Source: Styela clava (Eukaryota > Chordata > Ascidiacea > Stolidobranchia > Styelidae). Taken from it: a stretch of 64,000 nucleotides of DNA. The notes below the pieces were generated by a model. That model was not told the DNA's origin. It saw only the letters and a program-made list of their open reading frames with translations, and did not search any database. Positions 25,576 through 37,013 of the stretch are shown one piece after another. The stretch lies in contig NC_135261.1 of assembly GCF_964204865.1 (NCBI RefSeq), positions 7,812,001 to 7,876,000 of the forward strand, in the 5' to 3' direction. How positions within the stretch are numbered: the first letter of the stretch is position 1; every line of letters starts with the position of its first letter. Position numbers and translations under genes: made by a program.

Positions 25576-28500
25576 CTATTTTCTCTTATTCTTCTTCGAG
25601 AGCGGAACAGCTGGAAATATACATTTTTATTAGTAAAATTAGGCATGACCCAATGGTAACAAGTTACTCTCTCAATTCACTATTTTACTAATTCACTAGT
25701 CAATAATTTATCCATTTTAGGTTGAATTTTTTATGCATTCCGATTTCTCGAGTATGTTAAATAATTGTACGGAAACCTGGTAAATTGGTAATTATGGCTG
25801 ATATCGTTATGACATGAACCATATATCGGTATATTTTGGGTTTAAAATCTGATTTTTTTTTTAGCTGGAAAGTTAAGGCTACACCAGGACGTAATAAATT
25901 GAATAATCTATTAAGCCTACTTTAAGGCCTACTTTAAAATACCTCGTTATCTAATTATATACACGACATGGAATGAACGGATGAAAGGTCGTGGTTGTTT
26001 GTCAAGTTTGACACTCATTTGTTTGCTAAGTGAAGACTATCATCTTCTATTCAAATAAGTTACGGCAAATGCTACTCACATTAATCGACAAAGGCAGCAA
26101 AATATCCCTCCGGTAAAGTCCAAATCAATGTCTCCACAACAGTCAAGGTCACAACAGTCAAGGTCACAACATTCAAGTTCACAACATTCAAGGTCACAAC
26201 AGTCAAGGTCACAACAATCAAAGTTGCAACATTCAATAACACAGCAACTGCAATCATTCGTCGAATCGTTCGAGCCTGTATGTACAGAGATAGTTACTTT
26301 CCAAAGAAACGTATCCCAACATGGGAGGAATATCTCCCAACGGAAGAAGTGAGCAGGGATTGTGCCTAGTATTTGTTGTAATATTACTAATAGTTTTTTT
26401 TATTTTTTCTATTATTACTATAATATTTATTCACGAACACATAATAAACTTGAACAAAAACAAGAGTGCGACTTGCGCACAACACTAGAAAAGTTTAAGA
26501 TAGTTACATGCAGGAGGGGGCGGATAAAGAGTTCCAAAATAAGCAAAAGGAGAAACTTGACAAAAAATATTGAAACACTGCGGCTTTAAAGAGACGAATC
26601 AGTGCATTAGATTGCAAAGTAGAAACATTAAATTTTAAAAAAAAACTGTATTTATAATACGTATACACACTGAAGAACCAAATGAACGCATTTTTCTAGG
26701 ATACCGTTGTTAAAATAATAAATTACTGTCGCTCTGCTCATACTTCTCAAGCTAAATCGTTGAATCAGCTGGTGGTAAATAGCAATGGCGCAGTAACAAA
26801 ATTGCATCACATATTGGAGAGGCTAATCTGTTTTTCCTCTTAAAATTTAATAAAACAACTCTAATGCAGTCTCTTTACTGACTACCCTATATTTTGGACG
26901 TATAGACAAAGGAGATTAAAGTATTTCTCATATTTAAAAAAAAAAAGCAAGGTTGTTTTTTTAACAACTGTACTGATTGTGGGATAGATTTCAATTTTGC
27001 ATTCTTTAATAGGAGAGGCTAATCTGTTTTTCCTCTTAAAATATAATAAATCAACTTTACTGCAGTCTCTTACTGACTACCCAATATTTTTGACGTATAG
27101 ACAAGGGGATTGAAGCACTTCTCATATTTTAAATTAAAAAAGAGCAAAGTTGTTTTTTCAATACCTGTACTGCTTGCGGTTGAGATTTCTATATTGCTCT
27201 CCTCAACTGAAAATAGAAGTTTGTGTTCAACATATCCAAATTAGATTCAACAATCGATAGTAAACATGCTGAAAAACTACGTCTTCAATGTTTATGTATT
27301 TACTATGCTGAGTATTTGGTACGCTCGCAGTGTGTGTACCATGTTAGTGTTAAGCCATAATTTTATTCTAATTTCCCACATTTTAGTTGTATTACGAGTT
27401 CGGGAACTGTGTGTGTTAGCCAAGTTAATATACCCTCTGTCCATAAGTTTCAGTCCCTTTACACAACTTGGTGTAAAGTAGGCGAACAAAATTAGTTACC
27501 TCCATATTGTTACACACACTTCTGGAGCGACAATTGTTTTTGTTTACTTGGTTTTTCATATGAAAAATTCTAATCCTAATGATATTGTGTAAAATCGTTA
27601 GGTAAAAGTCAAGGTATAGTATGTTTTAAATAAGATTAATATTATGCTTAAAAGCATTACAATTCTCAGAGACATTCGTTTCCTTCTTTAACTAACAGTA
27701 ATGTTTTACTGGTCATCCAACATTCAATAACTAGCCGATTTATCGATTTTTACCCCAGGCATTCGATTTGCAATACTAATTCAACCCAACATAAAAATTC
27801 AAAATAACATTTCGGATTCACCTTTGCAATTTTCACAAATATTAGCTTTATTCTTGTGATGAACTCCGGCACCCAAGCATTCGGCGCAAAAAGCTCTCTT
27901 GCATTTGTTACAAAAGCTGACAAAAATAAAATTTGAGGATGTTTTTATAGCAAGGACAAAAATAAGTTTCAATCAGTAGGTTTTATATCTCAATTGTTAT
28001 ATAAAGTCCGAGTCGTATTCTTCTGATCAATATCCCTTGCCCAAAATTAGATTTATTCAGTCTTGCTAAATGGCATTCCATTTTCGCCAAGTCATGTCCG
28101 ATATAAGCCAAGTGGTTTTAGGAATTGGATATTTTAAGAATAAGAATTATGTATCGTAAAGTAATCGATATTTTTGTCTCTGTCCATCTCGAGTCAGTTC
28201 CGAGTCTTCATATCACGGTATACGTCAAAGAAAAATTATCGAGCAAATGTATCATAATTGGACTAGTCATTCAGTCGCGATAAAGAATAAAAATAAAAAA
28301 TTTCACTCGAGGTATCTCTTTTCTTCTTTGGCTCTCAAGCTATTTCTAATATGCTAATATTCAATTAATTATCTTTTATTTGTTTTAATTTTACTTACTG
28401 AACCATTCCTTTAAATTTCTCTGTACATCGGCAGCATCTTGGTGCCGAGTATCCAATTTCAGCCTCGTATTGCAGATTGCTTTGTGTTGTGTATAATGGC

Positions 28501-29225
28501 CATTGATGACTTTGAATACCCAGTCCCTGTAATGAACGTGTACGTCATTTGCGTGCACGAGAAAGCAAATAAAGTGAAAAGAAAGAAAGAATTGAGAAAA
28601 TTGTAGAAAAACGAACTATATGCTAAAACTAGAAGCGTTTTTAAGCAAATGAAGCATATTTTACCTGAATTTTTTTTAGGCAGCTGTCGCAAACGTTTTG
28701 AGGCTTTTCGACGGGAAGATATGGGAGGCAAATTCGATTTTTACTACATTCATCACAAAAAACATAACCACAAGCCCTGCAGTTAATCCTAAAATATCAA
28801 AAAATACCTCGATAATGAATAGCTATGTTATTTCAAAAATAAACTTTTCATTATTTTAATTCAATCACGGATTGAAAAGTGATTAAATATATAGATATAT
28901 TCTTCCGAATAATGAGATGACTGCTTGAATATCTAATTTTATTTTAATGAAACAAATTAAAAAGTATCCATATTTTCCTAAAACCAAAATAATGAAAAAT
29001 CATCAAGAGATAAATGTGTAAATGAACACCTCACGGAATTAATATAAAAATTAAATAAGAGTTCATCTGCCTGACAGTACAGCTGATGATATAACCTACA
29101 ATACAATATCAGTATCTTAATATAAGAAATATGCTCCTACCTTGAGTCTATGAATACTGTCTCACAATTATGGCAATTCTGTACAGAGTCTGACTGAACG
29201 AAAGGAGGTTTCTTTTCCACCAAAT
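25576..29225 (-). CDS. Protein with two consecutive FYVE-like zinc fingers, 5' end not found
   Basis: Exons in transcript order: 29225-29141, 28788-28665, 28526-28399, 27916-27822 and 25610-25576 (stop). All are GT/AG with phases 2,0,2,1. Finger 1 reads CHNC, then INCRACGYVFCDEC, then VCDSC, the eight-cysteine spacing of a FYVE finger. Finger 2 reads CCRC, then FCNKCKRAFCAEC, then ICENC. The tail is VPLSKKNKRK-stop. FYVE fingers bind PI3P on endosomes, but the diagnostic R/K-R/K-HHCR-x-CG basic patch is replaced here by RINCRACG in finger 1 and HFCNKC in finger 2, so lipid binding is doubtful. The exon at 29225 begins in phase 1 and no fitting first exon was found upstream. The frame stays open to an ATG at 29475, so this exon could be longer. 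No specific family member is recognised. Confidence 0.7.
26130..26245 (+). repeat. 15-bp minisatellite
   Basis: About seven head-to-tail variants of CACAACAGTCAAGGT. In one frame it reads SQQSRSQQSRSQHS and sits in a 74-codon open frame starting at 26128. It lies in an intron of the zinc-finger gene on the opposite strand. I treat it as a satellite rather than a gene. Confidence 0.8.
26816..27205. repeat. Diverged tandem duplication of about 200 bp
   Basis: The unit GGAGAGGCTAATCTGTTTTT...GACGTATAGACAA starts at 26816 and again at 27014, in the same order with substitutions and indels. Non-coding. Confidence 0.75.
27319..27531. mobile_element. MITE family M1, copy 4
   Basis: Ends GGTACGCTCGCAGTGTGTGT and ACACACACTTCTGGAGCG. 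The interior shares TTGTATTACGAGTTCGGGAA and GTGTGTGTTAGCCAAGTTAA with copies at 1270 and 20823. It lies in an intron of the zinc-finger gene. Confidence 0.7.
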
Positions 29226-30344
29226 CTAAATTTAAAAATACAAACCAAAAATATAAAAACGAAATGAGGTAGAGAAAACATACTTTATTTTGGAATGATA
29301 TTTTATCAGTTGAGCAGTTTTTCTGATCATGGCTATGGCAGGAGTCATTTGTCACAGAAACTAAACATTCAGTCATTAAGCAAATATTAATTTCTCTTTT
29401 GCAGTGGCATGCGTAGTCAATTAAAGTAAACATGTATAGTGTTGGAGTAGAGCGAAATATGACTGGCAGACTCATCGCAATTAGAATGTTTTAGCGACCA
29501 TTCAGGTTTGAAGAACTAGTGATCGTGACATAACTAGCATCTCGCTGAGACCCGAATGCGCTAAGATATAAACCGAAAATATCTCAATTATCTTCACAAA
29601 GCACGCTTTTGGTAAGTTTTCGTGTTTATGTTCACCCTAAAAGTTTCAAACTAAACAAAATAAAACGAAATCTTACGTGGCATTGTTGAATATCGTTGTA
29701 TCAATATTCTGCTGTAGCGTACTAAAGTCCACTCACCCAAACCTTACTATTTTACCCTGTCTGCGTATCCTCACAGATGTCGTAGGTTATACGTACTAAA
29801 AGCAAATGTTAGGCATACCACGATTGCGTATTAGCAATTTTAAAAGTAAATTTTAATTAATAGGAGAAATGGCAATATCAAGAATCATATCATGTTGTTT
29901 GTTAAACACATCGCATTGTTGATGAATCACCACTGAAATAACTTGCAGTGTTTTTATAATATTAGTTGCCGATATTCGAGCTTCACCATTTTGTGCCTGG
30001 CTTTTCGGCCCACGCAAGCTGGAGTGCCGAGATATGTTTAGCAACATTGCGCAACGCCATTATTTCATGTTTTGTTAATGTTTCATTAAAGTATTTCGTT
30101 ATCATAATTATTAAGTGGAGGCGAAGTTAAGAGTCCCAACGCACGTTAAAATTAGGGATCGCGTTATTTTGTTTGCGTTGAAAAATTTTGAGTTAGCCTC
30201 TCCTTCATTAAAAAAAATAACAGAACAATAATAATACAACTCTACAACAATACTCTAACAATAATAATACAACAAAGGGAACTTCACTTTCATCAAGCAA
30301 TCGCGACCATCGTTCCTCGTGTTTTATCGCATCGTCCATTGTTG
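29226..30344. other. Interval upstream of the zinc-finger gene
   Basis: Should contain the missing first exon and promoter of the FYVE-like gene. An ATG at 30060 (minus strand, MALRNVAKHISALQLAW) opens a short frame, but its only donor is in the wrong phase. The open stretch 29475-29226 contains a hydrophobic run that reads like an intron. Neither is accepted. Confidence 0.4.
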
Positions 30345-30579
30345 GGTACTCCCGAAGTATGTGAACCAAGATAGCGGACACCGAAACGTAGTATGTGTAG
30401 GTTGGGGTTAGGCCATAATTTCAGTTGCAAATACTACGGGAGTCACTTGGCTAATCCCTGAACTGAACTCGTAATAAAACCTAAATATGAAAAATTGGAA
30501 TAAAATTATGACCTAACCCTCTCCTGGTACACATACTACATTCCTGTGTCCGCCATCTTGGTTGACATTCGGGAGTACC
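30345..30579. mobile_element. MITE family M1, copy 5, with perfect 8-bp target duplication
   Basis: 235 bp flanked by CATTGTTG on both sides (30337-30344 and 30580-30587). Ends GGTACTCCCGAAGTATGTGA and, inverted, TTGACATTCGGGAGTACC. The interior has CCTAACCCTCTCCTGGTACA. Confidence 0.85.
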
Positions 30580-30870
30580 CATTGTTGCTATTATTTTGTT
30601 TTCAACAATGATACATGGCTTCCGACAGTCTACAGATGGCGGGTTTATGTCCCGAACCTATGTCATCATTAGTATATATCGAGAACGGTGAATGAAACAG
30701 TATAAGTCAATGATATGAAAATTTGCTTAGGAAATATTTACAAGTCCTGATACTGAATTCAATATTTGTATAGCTATCAATGATGGCCATATATAGGCTA
30801 TAGACTCTGAGCTCCTATAAAATCAAGAGCATTCTCATAGCGTCACTCTCAATTTGCGTTGTTTACTTAA

Positions 30871-32056
30871 CGCTTTCGCTGCCAAGCCATATTCAACATT
30901 TTTCCAAAGTTTGAGAGTCATGTTTCCAAATGGCTATATTTTTAGAACCGTTTTAACCACAAAAAAAAATTATGAAAGTTGTTTTAGTTTTTTCAGAGCT
31001 ATCTAATGATCATTTTATTTGTGTTCTATAAGGCTCGATTGAAAAAATTATAATAACATTGGCGTGGTAAATGCACATATTCTGTATAATGGAGTCCGGA
31101 AAGATGGAAAAAAATTGAAAGATTTTATCCTCGATATATGCCTTGACTTGTTAAAATCTCGCTGGCCAACTCTTCGATATATCATGATTTCAATGTTCGG
31201 ATCGACGAACAAGAACCAAATATTTTTGGAGGGGTTGTGGTGTTGCTCTTTGCCCCGCACCATGTACAAAGTACAAGTTATATCGCATAAAAATACATAA
31301 TCGTTGACAGCCCCATATCGTTGTCTACTGTTCCTTCACCTAAATTTCCTGTTTATTTTCATTCACCCAAGTTTCTTTTATTTTTGTACGTTTTATATTT
31401 TCTGGTGTTGGTACAATATACAATTGGTCACGGCATCAGGACCAAAACATAATCGCCATTTGCCGTTTAACATCATTATTGCGTTGTCGCAACTTTTTGC
31501 CCATTGCTTTGTTCTCTCTGCTGGCGCCACCATATCGCCATAATCGTGCGCTGCGTAGAAAACGTCAGTCACGTCATCAACGACGTCACCGTAATCAGCG
31601 ATCGTGCGTCGACGCGACTCGTAACCAACGCAATTTAATAATATGAAACCATGAAGATACCAATGACATCCAAAAATGGCAAACTTAATTGACTATAACT
31701 CAGCGACAAATAAAGATGTCATATTTAGTTTAGAATCGATGGAAAGATATTTAAACAGTGCACATTTTTTTTTGGCGAGTACTTTGCTCTATCTTACATA
31801 AATTACGATATAATCGCGTATGAACCAGGCATAACCAATATCGATTTTTTTGCAAAATTCTCCGGTATATTTTGCTCATTTACACAAAATTTTCAAATAG
31901 CAATTATGTATTTTTATTTGTCAGTTAGCAAGGCAATTGATTGCAATTTCTGTCGATGTGAATATTGTTGAAATTGATCCATCCAACGTCGAGATATTGT
32001 GCAAGAAAAGGAGTCAGCTGCTTCGGCCACTATAGTGGCCCGTGGCAGCGAAAGCG
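30871..32056. mobile_element. piggyBac-type element remnant
   Basis: Flanked by TTAA on both sides (30867-30870 and 32057-32060) with inverted ends CGCTTTCGCTGCC and GGCAGCGAAAGCG, which is piggyBac's signature target and style. The plus strand near 31060-31155 reads NAHILYNGVRKDGKKLKDFI, resembling the C-terminal part of piggyBac transposases. The rest of the transposase is gone, so it is non-autonomous. Confidence 0.75.
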
Positions 32057-32324
32057 TTAACCCTATCTACCCTATAATGAGTGAGTGATCCACTCAGTTA
32101 GTACTTTTAAAGCGCAGGAAAGTTATCCCTTATTGCACGGGTCACCAAACTTTTTTGACCGCGGGCCAGGTATGACTCAAACTGTGTTCAAACGGGCCGG
32201 AGAAATATTTTTGTCAATGCAATACAATAAATTCACAAAAGTTGGAAATCCATTTAATTTATTCAACAATATGAATTTCACATTTCGGAAGTCTTGAATA
32301 TTAAATTCTTATTGCAGAATATAA

Positions 32325-34497
32325 CACTGGCCAACAAAAAAAAATTTTTTTCATGGTGCCTAAGATGTTTTAAACGTTTTTAGCACATTTGAGGGCGCTG
32401 ATTCCAGAAATGCTGTTACTTTTTCTCTATCAGGTCTAGTTTTTCCTCTATGGTATATCCCTCTCTGCAGGATGCCGATAGCTACAATAAAGATAGGCAA
32501 ATGAAGAAACAACATTTTTCTGTAATTTTATTGAATATATCCATGGAATCTCACCAAAATATTCACAATTGAAGCTGGAACTTGTAATAAATGCTAACTA
32601 ATAGATGTCATCGGCTATAAATTGACGTTTTACTGATTTTCTAAAATGAGGGGCCTCGGCATCATCGCGCTTGATAGACCAACAGTAGTCTGCAAGCATG
32701 GTGGAATCCCAACGACCTTGATAGCGAACTTCCATGTCGCTGATATCTTGATGGAAGCGCTCCCCTTGCTCATCGCTCACATCACCTAGATTTTCTGGAA
32801 AACGGGCAAGATGGCTATGTAAAAAATGTAACTTGATGCTCATATTTGCACCCAGTTGACGGAGACTTGTAAGTAGTGTTTCAGCAAGCTCTTTGTAGTT
32901 GGGCGCCTTCGTTTTTCCCAAAAAGAATTTTACTCCATTTGTAAACGCCGTCCAAGCCCTCAATTCTGTTCAATTCATAAAATTACAGTAAGTTACATCA
33001 TTCATTAACTTTCGAATCTGGGGTCCATCAAAAATTCCAGCTCTTAATTTTCCTGTGGTTAGACCTGGAAATTTCCTGCAAATATGTTTGAAACAGTCGC
33101 CATCTTTCTCAAGAGCCTTCACAAACTGTTTCATGATGCCAAGCTTTATGTGAAGAGGAGGAAACACAATTTTTGAACGGTCGACCAAAGGAGGAGCCAA
33201 AACATTGAGAAAGCCAGGAATCAACTCACTGCGCACAGGCCAATCTTTTTTTATCCAATGCTCTGTTCTTGCCCTGCTGTCCCACAAACACAAGAAGCAA
33301 GGAAATTTTGTGTAGCCACCTTGTAGCCCAAGGAGAAATCCAACCATTTTCAAATCGACACATATGATCCATTCATTGGTGCTATCTGTATGAAATTTTT
33401 TCCAGTGCAAATTTGATTTCATCATATTTTTCTTTGAGAGTTGTTGAATGACCTAGAGGAACTGATCCAAATAAGTTTCCATTGTGAAGAAGAACACATT
33501 TTAAACTTCTTTTGGAACTGTCTATAAAAAGGCGCCAATCTTGAGGATCATACTGTTGGACACCAAGCTGCCGCAGCAGGCCGGCAACGTTGTTACAATA
33601 TACTATGTCTTTTTCCTGAGTGAAATATGACAAGAATTCAATAGGGCGTTTTCTATAGAATGTTATGAGAGTTCCGGGCTGAAGTAGAATTTTTTCATTG
33701 AGTCTTGAAGCTAGAAGTTCAGAAGATTCTTTGAAAAGGTTGAGATCTCTAGTCAGATCATTAAGTTCTTCTTGAGAAAAAAGCTGTGGCAGTGAAGAAG
33801 GAGAAAACCAGATATCTGAAACAGTGCCCTCACTACTTTCAGTGGAGGTTTGATATTCTTCAGAGCAGGGCAATTCCAATTCGGGCAAGCCTTCAAACAC
33901 TGGAACAGGAATTTCATTGCAGTGTGGAATTGGCCTAATTGCAGACTCGAGGTTTGGATAAACCAACGATTTCCTGTTCTTCCTATTGATTCCCTTAGTG
34001 TTTATCTTGATCACCCAGCATTACTTTGAAGTAGGCAAGATAAGCAAACCTCACTAATTTACTGATCCCTTTCCTGTTGGATTGCAATGTATATTCTCCG
34101 CAAATATAGCAAAATACATTTGGATTGTTTGAACAATGTCGCCTAAGAGAAGATGTAGCCATACTTAATTTTTGCTCTAAAAATCTGCAACTCAACCAAA
34201 ACAATGCAGCCTATTTATTTCATGTCTGACTTCTATATATATAAAATGTGACTTCTATAAGGCGTGTGATGTCATAATCGTTTGGCATACATCACAATAA
34301 AAACCTACACTTTTAATTATAACGCTAAAATTCATATAGAAACGCCCCTAATTTTAAGGAAAAAAGGTATAAAATAGCAAATATTTCAAAAATTTGACCT
34401 GATGAGAAAAAACGAGTATGATTTTTGGACTCAGCACCCCCAAATTAATCTAAATCAGCGTAGAAACCTTGGGCACTAAAAAATGTGTTGGCCAGTG
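32325..34497 (-). mobile_element. Nested DNA transposon with CACTGG ends
   Basis: Inverted ends CACTGGCCAACA flank 2,173 bp, with TAA on both sides (32322-32324 and 34498-34500) as a probable 3-bp target duplication. CACTG-type ends and a 3-bp duplication recall the CMC/Chapaev group, but this assignment is tentative. It carries the decayed gene listed separately. Confidence 0.65.
32598..34204 (-). pseudogene. Decayed gene of the nested transposon
   Basis: Four consecutive minus-strand segments form one broken protein: 34204-33995 (cysteine pair CYICGEY), 34014-33382 (DWRLFIDSSKRSLKCVLLHN), 33425-32970 (CVDLKMVGFLLGLQGGYTKF) and 32963-32598 (GDVSDEQGERFHQDI). Two frameshifts, in the overlaps near 34000 and 33400, and an in-frame TGA at 32970-32972 separate them. 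I recognise this as a widespread animal protein family, present in many genomes in high copy and annotated as uncharacterised. Its presence between inverted ends indicates a transposon-encoded protein, possibly the transposase. The catalytic residues are not established. Confidence 0.7.
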
Positions 34498-34699
34498 TAA
34501 TAGATCAAGAACATCATAGCAAAACAAATACAATATGTCTAACAACTGTCCTGAGGTTAGCTGTTAACATAACAATCTGTCATGAATATCCGCATGTAAG
34601 CAGTACAAAAGCAAATGGGACTTGTACTAATGCACGTTCGACGTTTATTTTAGCATGAGAAATGTACACAGCAACAGTTCCGCGCCACGATTGTACGAG

Positions 34700-36010
34700 T
34701 GCATTCTTCGCAGAATCGCTGCGTGCGGTATAGAATTTCAGCCTATTTTATCACAGCTATTTCTAGACAATTTTTGATTACTGCAATTAAACTACAACTC
34801 CTACGAAGGAAAAATACTGATTGACTTATTTGATTCATACTGAACATTCTGAGTCACGATCAAAAACTTACGAATAGCATTCAAAATCGCGAAAACGAGA
34901 TATTATATGAAACCACAACTGAAAATCTGGAGCGGAGCGAAAAGGTCTATTGTTAGGTCACGTTTTGCATCTTGCTGATTGGCCTATGTTACGAAATCAA
35001 CAAGGAAGTCGATGCTCGGGGAAACATTCCTTGGAAAATAATGCGCCATTTTTTCATGTTATTGTGGGCCAGATGAAAGGACACCACGGGCCGGATCTGG
35101 CGTGGTGACCCTTGCCTTATTGGGTATAATTGACCTACCTTGGCGAATATTCTCGCAAGCAAAAAAATCATATTTCATCGACTACATGAATAGGCTATCG
35201 GTTCCATTCCATCACATGTTCGAATGTGGCTCTTGAAAGCAACAGGTTGCAACGTCCTCTGCTGCGTAATCAATATTATTCCTTTCGCACCACAAAGAGA
35301 TTCTTTAGGGTCAGATAAACAGATTTTCAATTTCTACATTCATATAAATTTTCGTAAATATCATTTTCCGCCCTTTTGGTCATATTGAATAAAATATGCC
35401 AAGGAATAGCAATTGCATTGCATATCAAACGAGTGAAAAAAATAAGAATATGAAATAGTATTTCGATAAAACCAGAATCAGAAATACTGATTGAAGCTAC
35501 TGTATTTTACGGACCATAAGGCGCACTGTCAATAAATTGTTTTCCCCGACCTTTGACCCCCGAAAAATACTTCCTACACTTTCTCATTGCAAAATTTTCG
35601 GGGCTATTTTAAGAGTGCTTTTGCGAGTTGGCGCCTGTAAAATGGGGTATGTGTTTCAAACCATCATTATCATTCATCGCATACAACAATCTGTTTTTTA
35701 AAAATACCGGTAAAAAATTTCAGCCTAGTCTATCACAGCTATTCTACACTAATTTTTTAGTATTGTAAAAAATTAAAAATTCTAGGAAGACAGAGTGATC
35801 ATTGAATCATCTGATTTATATTCAAGTTTCCAAAGCACAATTGAAAACTAACGAATAGAGTTCGAAAACGCGAAAACGAGGTAATGTTTATGACCACGCC
35901 TGAAAATCTGAGTGAGAAAAGTGTGGGAGCATTGTTACGTCACATTTTGCATCTTGCTGTTTGGCCAATGGAAGAGTAAGTAAGCATGGAAGTCGATGCT
36001 CGGGGAAAAG
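34700..36010. repeat. Diverged direct repeat shared by hAT element and its right flank
   Basis: 34735-35025 (inside the hAT element) and 35715-36005 (outside it) share ordered blocks: AATTTCAGCCTA, CGCGAAAACGAG, TTTTGCATCTTGCTG and GGAAGTCGATGCTCGGGGAA. This suggests a second, end-less relative of the element just to the right. TTTTACGGACCATAAGGCGCA at 35505 looks like the end of yet another MITE. Confidence 0.55.
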
Positions 36011-36815
36011 TCCATACGGTAATTGAAATTTGGGGAACATATAATACTCGGAAAGCGCCGTTCAATTTTGTGGGAAAACATAGTTTTAAATCTGATGAGT
36101 TGTTCATGAAAACATATTATATAAGAATAGCCAGAGTAGCAATGTCATGATCTTCAACTTTCAGATCATGGCAAAATCAAACGAAATGTCTATGATATTA
36201 TAATCGTGAATAAAGTCATTTTACATCAAAAATGCGTTATGTTATTTCGAAAAAATTGCTAGAATACTATATCGACTACACATCACCGCACAGAATGCTA
36301 GGTTTAATGGAATCCCCAAGTCAAAGTGAGGGAATATAACCGATAGCTGGATTGAGGGGGTTTCGTTTTTTGGAATGCTGTGGTAATCACCCGTTTTGTA
36401 GGTTGCACAAGAACACATACATCAATTTCTGAAATGAAGGAACCTGTTGTCAGTGGGTTCGATTCAAAATAGAAGCCGTTGAATCCCACCACCGAATTTT
36501 AAGTTTTTGGCGACGCATTGCTAATTATTTTCAGCATAAAAAGAACAATATTCCGTATGACACCATCGATTTATGGACAATGTGGATCAGGCAGCGAACG
36601 TTTGACGACATTGTGCCGATTAGAACTAACACAAGTACAAATTGAAAGATTCGAAATCCGCATCTGTCAGTCTGCTTCGTAGGTTCATACGTGTAATTAC
36701 ATGTTAAACGCATCAACATGCAATGCAGAATATTTGATTCTACAAATCTGATTTGTTTTGAAATTTATTTTCAGTAAGGCAACAATTTTCACAAAATGAT
36801 TACACGACAAAAACA
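36011..36815. other. Gene-free interval left of the EGF–ZP gene
   Basis: About 800 bases with only short, unconvincing frames on the minus strand. No repeat family recognised. Confidence 0.45.
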
Positions 36816-36914
36816 ATCACAGTGATTATTGATGAAAACAAATTCACCCAGAATATAAACTCCCTGTTTTCGGCGTCCGGGTTACTCTTGCTTTAGATTA
36901 CGTTGAGGAGTTCG
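36816..36914 (+). promoter_or_regulatory. Conserved core promoter of EGF–ZP gene 1
   Basis: About 95 bp that recur almost unchanged, inverted, upstream of the paralogue (45289-45378). It contains AATAT-AAACTCC with TATAAA at 36854-36859, about 155 bases before the start codon. Shared blocks include CACAGTGATTATTGA, GGCGTCCGGGTTACTCTTGC and TTTAGATTACGTT. Non-coding conservation next to a TATA box suggests the promoter; the transcription start is inferred to be near 36885. Confidence 0.6.
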
Positions 36915-37013
36915 CGTTGTTTCGCATCATTTGTTGATCTGTGTTCTGTAGTTGGGTTAAAGTTTTCCAATTAATTTAGAACGTTGCTGAATTTTTTTTC
37001 AAAGTGTTCGAAA

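Larger units (their letters stand above)
32136..35114. mobile_element. Non-autonomous hAT element carrying a nested transposon
   Basis: Perfect 8-bp target duplication CCTTATTG (32128-32135 and 35115-35122). Inverted ends CACGGGTCACCA and CAAGGGTCACCA, and GCGGGCCAGG/CGGGCCGGAT subterminal sequence. Only about 0.8 kb is its own sequence; the remainder is the insertion at 32325-34497. No hAT transposase is present. Confidence 0.85.

Noticed and set aside
29137-29475. 112-codon frame as the first exon of the zinc-finger gene
   Set aside because: The middle is a hydrophobic, intron-like run ending in TTTAG, and the upstream part has no donor in the needed phase; only 29141-29225 is accepted.
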